Below the pieces are notes generated by a model. The model made no database searches and was not told the origin of the DNA. It saw nothing but the letters and a program-made list of their open reading frames with translations. Positions 1-5,239 of a DNA stretch of 8,036 nt are shown one piece after another. Source of the stretch: an uncultured Clostridia bacterium. Lineage in GTDB: Bacteria; Bacillota; Clostridia; Christensenellales; Borkfalkiaceae. The stretch lies in assembly GCA_900557285.1 (NCBI GenBank), contig USSJ01000046.1, positions 1-8,036 of the forward strand, read 5' to 3'. The position numbers and the translations under genes were made by a program. The first letter of the stretch is position 1. Each line of letters opens with the position of its first letter.

Positions 1-87
1 GCCAATAAAATATAGTGTATATTTTCAGCCTCTATAATGTAGTTTGCTTCTTCGTAATTTAAATCAAAATTGATATTGTGGCGAAAT
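1..87. other. AT-rich flank, no gene supported
   Basis: This stretch lies downstream of the stop codon of the glycoside hydrolase. It is clearly more AT-rich than the neighbouring gene. I see no hairpin followed by a T run that would end the hydrolase transcript, so the terminator may lie beyond the window edge. One minus-strand frame stays open from just after the hydrolase stop to the edge (about 29 codons), but it has no ATG, GTG or TTG start with a ribosome site, so it is not called as a gene. Confidence 0.5.
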
Positions 88-3084
88 TCAATACAGTTTC
101 ACTGTCACCCGATCGGAAATTCCCTGCGGGATCAGGCAATATTTGTCCGTATAATCCTTCCCGTCCTGCACAAATATTTCCGGCCCGTACCCCCCGCATA
201 AAATCGGAGCATAATGAAGCGGCCCGAATGTGTTCCGACGCGTCAGGGAGACTTCGATCTTCAATTCTCCCTTGCAATCGAACGTCCTGCTCTCGTAGGG
301 CGCAAACGCGACGTATTCGGAATATTTTGCCGACCGGACTTTGCTCACGGCGCCGCAGCAATCTTCCAGTTTCACCTTCAGCCGCTCGTTGCAAATTCCC
401 GTATGATAGCAAATTTTTCCACTGTAAAACGGCAATCCCTGGTATGTAATATCCCCCGTCTTCAGCTTTTCGGGAAGCGCACGGATCCATGTTTTCTTCC
501 CTTCCAGACCGACCCCGAAATTTCCGATAATATATGCGCACTCCAGATTCAGCCCTGCATCAAACTCCGCCGTCATTTCGATCGTATTCTTACCCGCTTT
601 CAAAAGTTCACGGGGTAGTTCGATCTCGTCAAAACACTTATCGATCCAGTGTCCCTTCACATTCTTTTCCAGCTTTTTACGATTGACGCGGATCTCCCAA
701 CGCTCGCTTTGCTCCATCACCAAACGGTAATCCGTTTCCGGCAAAACCTCCGCACGGAATGAATAACGCAAACGGATGGTATGCCTGCCCGTTTCGTCTT
801 TCGAAATACCGTATTTTTCCCGATACCACGGTTGAATCATATCCCCGCCGCGCAACGGCATCTTCAGACTGCTACGCACCATGCGGTCAATACGGAGAAT
901 TTCATAAGTCTTTCCGTCCGTCACGCCGTCCAGCGTATACGCCGCAAAGTCCAACGGCAATACATTCCGCTCCGACAACTCGTATTCCATCTCTCCGCCA
1001 AGAACGACTTCGCCCTTCGCTTCTTCCTCTTTTGCGATCTTCGCGCAAGTCTCCTGCCGCATCAGACGGAATACCCTGCATTCGCCCGGCTCAAAACAGA
1101 TCGGAATACTTTCCGCATTTTCTGCGATCCCGCTCTTCTTTCCGTCTTCAAGGCGGATCTCATCCACATTGTACGCCCGGTCAAACTGCAGCGTGAGCCC
1201 TTCTTTTTTCGCATCGCGGTCGGTGTTCAGGCAAACGGCATAATACCCGTCTTTGACCTTCCTGACCGCCGTCAGAATCTCAGAAGAGTCAATTTTTATT
1301 TTCCGATATCCGTCCAGACTCTTTAAAACGGCGTCACGCTCAAAAGAAATCTGCTCGCTCCCCCGCAATCCGTCTTCCGGGAACAAAGCCGCCGCATCCA
1401 TATAAACAGGAGCCTGCCCCGCCACGATCACTCTGCCGCCCGCTTTTGTAAATTTTTTCAAAATTTCCGCCGTCGTGGAACGGATCGTCCGCATTCCGCA
1501 AACCACCACGCAGCTGTATTCCGATTTCCTGAATTTCAGTTTTACACTTTCACCATCCGTTACGACCTTCGCATACCGCGAAAGCATTTCCTCGTCGCCG
1601 TAATCAAAATCTACCTGCCCCGTCGTCAGTATGCCGAACAGCTTGCCGTAATCCTCTTCCAGCCGCTTTGCCGCTTCGACCTGAAGATCAAACAAATTCT
1701 TCTCCCAGCCGACTCTCGGATAAAGCCATGCGCTTTCCACCGGATTTAAGACCAATACCTCACACTGCGGCTTTCCCTTATCCAGAATCTCCCCTAAGCG
1801 TGCAAAATAATCTTCAATATACTTATAATCCTCATACCATCCCGACTGATAGAAAATACTTGCCGGATAGTCGCGCTTTGCTTCGCCCTCCATTGTGTAC
1901 CAGCTCAGATGATGACACCGCAGATTGATCCCCAACAGCGCCTGCCATACCCCGACATCCCGATGCGATCGAAAATTGAATTGCCAGCCCGTGCATCCGT
2001 AAAGCTCGCTCAGAACAAACTTCTTTCCCATCTGCCGCGCCACCGACTGTACCTGTTTCGCGACCCAATACGCACGATTCCCTTCCGTCAGAATATCCAC
2101 GCCCGGATAATCCATATGCTCATAAAACCGCTGCACGCTGCCTTGGAACAGTGTCTGGATCGCCAGGCTGTCTTCGTGCAGTATATGCCCCGTAAAGATC
2201 AATTTATTCTTCAGACACCATTCATGATACGGCTTTGCGAAGTTCTCAAGAAAAAGCTGCTGCGTACTTTCTATATAATAATACATGGTTCGGTTGATTT
2301 CACTGTCCGCACGCTTATAAAACAGCTCCGGCAGCTTTTCCGACAGCTTTTCCCCCGTGATTTTCCGATACCGCCCGTAAAGTTCATAACTGTACGGCAG
2401 CATCTGCAATTTGTTCGCATTGTCGATTCCGAAACCGTTCAGAATAGCCCCCCGATGCGGTTCGTCCGTAAATATGCCCAATATTGTTTTTCCAAACATA
2501 TCCCCGCATTTTTTACGGTATTTTTCGTGCGTCGCGTTCAGGAAAGCGTCCGTTGCCTTCCGATTCATCGTATCAAGATAAGTGTAACCGTTGTAGAACG
2601 GGGCATTTTTCATATGCTCGATCAGAAATTTCTTTGCTACATACCCCTCTTTGCATTCCGAATCCTCCCGGATCGGATAATAATCCAGCATCTCTCCGCT
2701 TTCATTCAGACGAATCGCAAACCTGCCCAGTTCCCCTGCAATATGCACTTCCCGCTCCGGCTCCGCGCCTGCATCATACATCGAAATAAACTTCAGCTGA
2801 AATTCCAGCGTCTTTGTAACTTCTCCGCCCGCCGTACCCGACGGCCACCTGTCTTCATCGTACAGCCATGCGCTCATGCCCAGCTTTTTCGCTTCCTGCG
2901 CCGCCGCCGTTACGATCTCGAACCACTCCTGCCCCAGATATTCCGTTTCCAAACCCGTCCTGCTGTGCATGAAAAAACCGCCGAAGCCCATATCTTTCAT
3001 GATATGTACCTGGCGTATGATCTCTTCCTTGTCCAATTTACCGTTCCAGCACCAGAAAGGCTTCCCTCGATATTGATCCAACAA
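88..3084 (-). CDS. GH106-like glycoside hydrolase (alpha-L-rhamnosidase family), cytosolic
   Basis: Predicted to hydrolyse a glycosidic bond, with alpha-L-rhamnosides the best guess from GH106 founders; many relatives are uncharacterised. The 998 residues are usual for the family. The N-terminus carries the hallmark PFWCWNGKL (residues 9-17), GGFFMHSRTGLETEYL (35-50) and YDEDRWPSG (75-83). Strand-end acids E208 in IFTDEPH and E360 in LSELYG are candidate catalytic residues of the TIM barrel; HHLSWYTMEG (391-400) and YPASIFYQSGWYEDY follow. Residues about 522-560 look like the alpha/beta domain that often follows such barrels, and about 770-860 resemble a beta-sandwich ligand-binding domain. 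There is no signal peptide or membrane segment, so it should act in the cytosol on imported substrate. The start is TTG at 3084: an AAAAGGGG ribosome site lies 8 bases upstream, and the family motif begins at residue 9. The gene lies downstream of the isomerase in the same orientation but behind its own promoter. Confidence 0.85.
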   Translation of the reverse strand: MLDQYRGKPFWCWNGKLDKEEIIRQVHIMKDMGFGGFFMHSRTGLETEYLGQEWFEIVTAAAQEAKKLGMSAWLYDEDRWPSGTAGGEVTKTLEFQLKFISMYDAGAEPEREVHIAGELGRFAIRLNESGEMLDYYPIREDSECKEGYVAKKFLIEHMKNAPFYNGYTYLDTMNRKATDAFLNATHEKYRKKCGDMFGKTILGIFTDEPHRGAILNGFGIDNANKLQMLPYSYELYGRYRKITGEKLSEKLPELFYKRADSEINRTMYYYIESTQQLFLENFAKPYHEWCLKNKLIFTGHILHEDSLAIQTLFQGSVQRFYEHMDYPGVDILTEGNRAYWVAKQVQSVARQMGKKFVLSELYGCTGWQFNFRSHRDVGVWQALLGINLRCHHLSWYTMEGEAKRDYPASIFYQSGWYEDYKYIEDYFARLGEILDKGKPQCEVLVLNPVESAWLYPRVGWEKNLFDLQVEAAKRLEEDYGKLFGILTTGQVDFDYGDEEMLSRYAKVVTDGESVKLKFRKSEYSCVVVCGMRTIRSTTAEILKKFTKAGGRVIVAGQAPVYMDAAALFPEDGLRGSEQISFERDAVLKSLDGYRKIKIDSSEILTAVRKVKDGYYAVCLNTDRDAKKEGLTLQFDRAYNVDEIRLEDGKKSGIAENAESIPICFEPGECRVFRLMRQETCAKIAKEEEAKGEVVLGGEMEYELSERNVLPLDFAAYTLDGVTDGKTYEILRIDRMVRSSLKMPLRGGDMIQPWYREKYGISKDETGRHTIRLRYSFRAEVLPETDYRLVMEQSERWEIRVNRKKLEKNVKGHWIDKCFDEIELPRELLKAGKNTIEMTAEFDAGLNLECAYIIGNFGVGLEGKKTWIRALPEKLKTGDITYQGLPFYSGKICYHTGICNERLKVKLEDCCGAVSKVRSAKYSEYVAFAPYESRTFDCKGELKIEVSLTRRNTFGPLHYAPILCGGYGPEIFVQDGKDYTDKYCLIPQGISDRVTVKLY

Positions 3085-3092
3085 ATTAGTTA

Positions 3093-3100
3093 CCCCTTTT
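3093..3100 (-). promoter_or_regulatory. Ribosome binding site deciding a TTG start
   Basis: On the minus strand AAAAGGGG ends 8 bases before a TTG codon at 3084-3082. A second TTG follows directly, 11 bases from the site. No ATG is near, and the conserved family motif starts only eight residues in, so the first TTG is the best start. Confidence 0.7.
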
Positions 3101-3132
3101 TACTGTTCTGAGAAAAATTTCCCACATCTTCT

Positions 3133-3160
3133 ATTTTACTCACCTTTTTCTAAAATGCAA
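3133..3160 (-). promoter_or_regulatory. Candidate promoter of the glycoside hydrolase gene
   Basis: Reading the minus strand, a TTGCAT -35 box (3155-3160) is followed after 16 bases by a TAAAAT -10 box (3133-3138). Transcription would begin near 3126, giving a leader of about 40 bases before the TTG start. The -35 box is a weak match to TTGACA, which would fit a promoter that needs an activator. The direct repeats at 3161-3193 abut it on the upstream side. Confidence 0.55.
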
Positions 3161-3193
3161 ACATTTTTCTGATTTTTATCCACATTTTTTCTG
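3161..3193 (-). promoter_or_regulatory. Tandem direct repeat, possible AraC-type operator
   Basis: On the minus strand CAGAAAAAATGT (3182-3193) and CAGAAAAATGT (3161-3171) are near-identical direct repeats offset by 21-22 bases, about two helical turns. The proximal copy touches the -35 box of the hydrolase promoter. AraC-family activators typically bind two direct half-sites spaced about 21 bp beside the -35 box, so this is a plausible site for the regulator encoded at 4305-5084. Its binding is inferred, and A-rich repeats also arise by chance. Confidence 0.4.
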
Positions 3194-3256
3194 CTTGTAC
3201 GTTGATCGATCTTCCGCACTCTCCCCTTGTCGCCGCCAAGCCCTATAAAATTTGCC

Positions 3257-3284
3257 GCCGCAGGCGAAAGATTTCGCCTGCGGC
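3257..3284. repeat. 13-bp perfect inverted repeat (hairpin)
   Basis: GCCGCAGGCGAAA (3257-3269) and TTTCGCCTGCGGC (3272-3284) are exact reverse complements with two bases between them, so the real loop would include the AAA/TTT ends. On the minus strand, the direction of transcription of the flanking genes, the stem is followed by GGCAAATTTTATAG. That is a weak, displaced T tract, so it could be a poor terminator, a processing or stabilising stem, or half of a palindromic repeat element. Confidence 0.75.
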
Positions 3285-3308
3285 CTGAAAAACGCTTTGA
3301 CTTGCCCC

Positions 3309-3327
3309 CCTTCGGCTCTGCCGAAGG
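3309..3327. repeat. 8-bp hairpin with three-base loop
   Basis: CCTTCGGC (3309-3316), loop TCT, GCCGAAGG (3320-3327) form a perfect stem. Neither strand shows a T run directly after it: the minus strand continues with GGGG and CAAG, so it is not a standard terminator. It lies 73 bases beyond the isomerase stop and could stabilise the 3' end of that transcript. Confidence 0.65.
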
Positions 3328-3400
3328 ACGATAAAATCGCTTTATTGTCGTTTTGAATTTTGTTCCGAGCGCCCGTACCCGCACAAGGCACTACACAACA

Positions 3401-4162
3401 TCAGATACCGTAACGCTCACGGATATTTTTGCGGCTGATCCGCAAAGCCTCGAAAGGATCCGTTCCGTAACATTCGTCCTGTTCCACCGCCGCAAAACAT
3501 ACCCCTGTTTGCTCTGCCGTCTTCAGAATGGAGTCGTAATCCATATTCCCGCAATAAATTTCCGCAAATCTTCTTTCGCCGCTTCCCCCGTCTATTTTCA
3601 TGTCCTTCAGATGGATGACCCGAATACGGTCTGCATGCTCTGTCAAAAAATTTTCAGGCGACAGACCCGCAAACTGCAGCCAATACACATCCGGCAACAA
3701 GCCGAATTCTTCCGGCGAGGTTTGCTCCAGATAATAGTCCAGGACACGCTGCCCGTTTTCCATGCGCGCAAATTCCATAAAGTGATTGTGATATACAAAC
3801 TGCAAGCCGCTGTCATACAGCTTTTTCGCCGCCGGAACGATGCGCTTTAAAAATCCTTCCGCTTCCTCCGTCGTCTTCGCCGCATAATAGCCAAGACCGA
3901 CATACGGTATCCCCAGCAATTTGTGCTCCGCAATCACATTTTCCGTATCGTCCGCGATCCGTTCAAACGGAGTATGCGTCACGCAGGCGCGCAGTCCGTT
4001 TTTCTCCAATTCGCCGCGCAAAAATTCAGGACGGCATTTGCCGAATGCGGAAATCTGCACCCAATCGTATCCGATCTCCTTTATCTTCCGCAACGTTTCC
4101 GCTATATCTTTTTCCGTCTGCGTCTTTGCCCTTACCGTATACAACTGCGCCGCGATCTCCAT
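3401..4162 (-). CDS. Sugar phosphate isomerase/epimerase-like TIM-barrel protein
   Basis: A 253-residue protein of the xylose isomerase-like TIM-barrel superfamily (AP endonuclease 2 fold), which in sugar catabolic clusters usually isomerises or epimerises a keto sugar or related compound at a divalent metal site. Visible landmarks are the first strand EIAAQLYTVR (residues 2-11), YHNHFMEF (124-131), LLPDVYW (155-161), VIHLKDM (182-188) and AAVEQDE (224-230). H127, D158, H184 and E227 are good metal or catalytic candidates by position. Length fits the family and no signal peptide is present, so it is cytosolic. The ATG at 4162 is supported by an AGGAGG site (4171-4176) 8 bases upstream. It is divergent from an AraC-type regulator and upstream of a GH106-like hydrolase, suggesting it processes the sugar that the hydrolase releases or a derivative of it. 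The exact substrate cannot be read from sequence. Confidence 0.85.
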   Translation of the reverse strand: MEIAAQLYTVRAKTQTEKDIAETLRKIKEIGYDWVQISAFGKCRPEFLRGELEKNGLRACVTHTPFERIADDTENVIAEHKLLGIPYVGLGYYAAKTTEEAEGFLKRIVPAAKKLYDSGLQFVYHNHFMEFARMENGQRVLDYYLEQTSPEEFGLLPDVYWLQFAGLSPENFLTEHADRIRVIHLKDMKIDGGSGERRFAEIYCGNMDYDSILKTAEQTGVCFAAVEQDECYGTDPFEALRISRKNIRERYGI

Positions 4163-4170
4163 TGCCGCTT

Positions 4171-4176
4171 CCTCCT
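4171..4176 (-). promoter_or_regulatory. Ribosome binding site of the isomerase gene
   Basis: A perfect AGGAGG on the minus strand lies 8 bases before the ATG at 4162, fixing that start. Confidence 0.85.
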
Positions 4177-4219
4177 GTCACGAAATTTTGCTTTTCCCCT
4201 GAAAGCTGTAACCTCTTTT

Positions 4220-4247
4220 ATTATATCAAATATTTTTTTTAATACAA
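4220..4247 (-). promoter_or_regulatory. Promoter of the isomerase gene
   Basis: On the minus strand TTGTAT (4242-4247), 16 bases, then TATAAT (4220-4225), preceded by TGA, which makes an extended -10. The start of transcription would lie near 4213, with a leader of about 50 bases that carries the AGGAGG site. It faces away from the araC-type promoter and shares with it a 13-bp sequence covering the -10 box. Confidence 0.75.
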
Positions 4248-4269
4248 TTTCCCGTTTTGCTGATATATA

Positions 4270-4298
4270 TTGCTTTTTCTGCTTTCATTTGATATAAT
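4270..4298 (+). promoter_or_regulatory. Promoter of the AraC-type regulator gene
   Basis: TTGCTT (4270-4275), 17 bases, then a consensus TATAAT (4293-4298) with an upstream TGA that gives an extended -10. The ATG of the regulator begins at 4305, the seventh base after the -10 box, where transcription is expected to start. The predicted mRNA is therefore leaderless. Confidence 0.75.
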
Positions 4299-4304
4299 AT
4301 TCCT

Positions 4305-5084
4305 ATGTTAAACCAAATCCGTTTCAACAAAATTCATTTTTCTCATAACTTCACGCAAAACAACGAGGAAAGCGATTTCTTCAATCATCACCATACCGAC
4401 TGCGAAATCCTGTACATAACCAAAGGCTGCGGAACATTTCTGATCGAGGATGTTTCCTATGAATTTACGGAAAACACGATCTTTTTCATCCCGCCCGGAA
4501 AATATCACGTCCTGAAAACGCCGCCTCTGAAATATTACGATCGGTTTGTCATCAATTTCCCCAGCGAAATGATCCCCCGCTGCATCGCGAATCCTGACAG
4601 TTTCTGCAAAAAAACGGACAGCTCCATTTTCGAACTTTTTCACAAATTCGATTCCTATACCAAGGTTTATCCGTCCGATCCGCTCTACACGCTGCTCGTT
4701 TCTTTTCTGAGCGAACTGCTCATCGTTCTCTACTACGATACGCAGAATTCCGATTTTTCACCGATGGAAATGCCCAAAATCGTAACCGGAGCCATCGCGT
4801 TCATCGGAGAAAATCTGGACGCCCCCCTCAGCACAAAAGATATTGCCGCCAAACTCTTTGTTTCGCAAAGCTATCTGCAGCACATCTTCACGAAAACCAT
4901 GAACATCAGCATCATGCATTACGTCCGCATCAAAAAAATGTACCGCGCCAGAGAATACCTTTTGCGAGGCTTCCAGCCCGTTCAGGTCGCGCAGCTCATG
5001 AAATTCAACGACTACCCCACTTTCTATAAAAGCTATCGCGCAGTCTTCCATTCCTCCCCCTCCTCCGCAACAAAATCAAAATAA
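4305..5084 (+). CDS. AraC-family transcriptional regulator with N-terminal cupin domain
   Basis: A 259-residue cytosolic DNA-binding regulator. Residues about 20-85 form a cupin-type sensor domain, recognised by HHHTDCEILYITKGCGTF (28-45) and the turn FFIPPGKYHVL (60-70), where an effector such as a sugar would bind. Residues about 160-255 are the AraC DNA-binding domain with two helix-turn-helix units: STKDIAAKLFVSQSYLQHIF (176-195), then QPVQVAQLMKFNDYPTFYKS (224-243), ending in the usual YRAVFHSSPS. Length is normal. The start has no ribosome site (TTCCT precedes ATG), yet the next Met is residue 89, inside the cupin region, and ATG lies seven bases past a perfect TATAAT; translation from a leaderless mRNA is the simplest reading. 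It is divergent from the isomerase gene, its likely target, with the hydrolase a possible second one. Confidence 0.9.
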   Translation: MLNQIRFNKIHFSHNFTQNNEESDFFNHHHTDCEILYITKGCGTFLIEDVSYEFTENTIFFIPPGKYHVLKTPPLKYYDRFVINFPSEMIPRCIANPDSFCKKTDSSIFELFHKFDSYTKVYPSDPLYTLLVSFLSELLIVLYYDTQNSDFSPMEMPKIVTGAIAFIGENLDAPLSTKDIAAKLFVSQSYLQHIFTKTMNISIMHYVRIKKMYRAREYLLRGFQPVQVAQLMKFNDYPTFYKSYRAVFHSSPSSATKSK

Positions 5085-5090
5085 TCTTTA

Positions 5091-5133
5091 GAAAATCCGC
5101 ACCTTCAAAACTGTTCGTTTGTCACGGATTTTC
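5091..5133. repeat. 9-bp inverted repeat after the regulator gene
   Basis: GAAAATCCG (5091-5099) and CGGATTTTC (5125-5133) are exact reverse complements with a 25-base interval, starting 7 bases after the regulator stop codon. The long loop makes it a poor terminator by itself, although the right arm ends in TTTTC. Confidence 0.5.
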
Positions 5134-5153
5134 ATACACGTCCCAGTCAAAAC

Positions 5154-5185
5154 AAAACGCCGCGGCAGAATTGCCGCAGCGTTTT
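5154..5185. terminator. Bidirectional terminator between regulator and permease genes
   Basis: AAAACGC-C-GCGGCA, loop GAAT, TGCCGC-A-GCGTTTT forms a 14-position stem with one C/A mismatch when read on the plus strand. On the minus strand that position becomes a U-G wobble, so the stem is fully paired, and it is followed by GTTTTG. It has an A run on one side and a T run on the other, fitting shared termination of the two convergent genes (regulator ending at 5084, permease ending at 5240). Confidence 0.85.
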
Positions 5186-5239
5186 GATCCTTTCCGTAAA
5201 CGCAGATTTTCTTCATTTGCGCCCTTTTCTCTTTTTACT

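Larger units (their letters stand above)
3194..3400. repeat. Intergenic palindromic block, possible dispersed repeat
   Basis: About 200 bases between the isomerase stop and the hydrolase promoter contain no convincing gene but are more GC-rich and more structured than the other gaps. They hold two strong hairpins (3257-3284 and 3309-3327). Two overlapping minus-strand frames stay open across most of the block (82 and 71 codons from GTG starts), but neither has a ribosome site and both read as low-complexity basic peptides. This resembles a dispersed intergenic repeat more than a gene. That is inference; copies elsewhere in the genome would be needed to prove it. Confidence 0.4.
4219..4299. 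repeat. 13-bp inverted repeat over both divergent -10 boxes
   Basis: TATTATATCAAAT (4219-4231) and ATTTGATATAATA (4287-4299) are exact reverse complements separated by 55 bases. Each arm holds the extended -10 (TGATATAAT) of one of the two divergent promoters. The pair could be matched promoter cores or a two-site operator, for example for autoregulation by the adjacent regulator. Confidence 0.8.

Noticed and set aside
1909..3111. 400-codon plus-strand frame opposite the hydrolase gene
   Set aside because: It is antisense to a well-supported family protein, has no recognisable domain, is rich in Arg, Pro and His as expected for a shadow frame, and has no promoter of its own.
3257..3284. Standard rho-independent terminator for the isomerase gene
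   Set aside because: The stem is strong, but the T tract on the minus strand is short and starts six bases after the stem, so it is listed as a hairpin rather than a firm terminator.
3136..3391. Two overlapping minus-strand frames of 82 and 71 codons in the isomerase-hydrolase gap
   Set aside because: Both start at GTG without a ribosome site, overlap each other in different frames, read as basic low-complexity peptides and span two strong hairpins. One ends inside the hydrolase promoter. Treated as part of a non-coding palindromic block.
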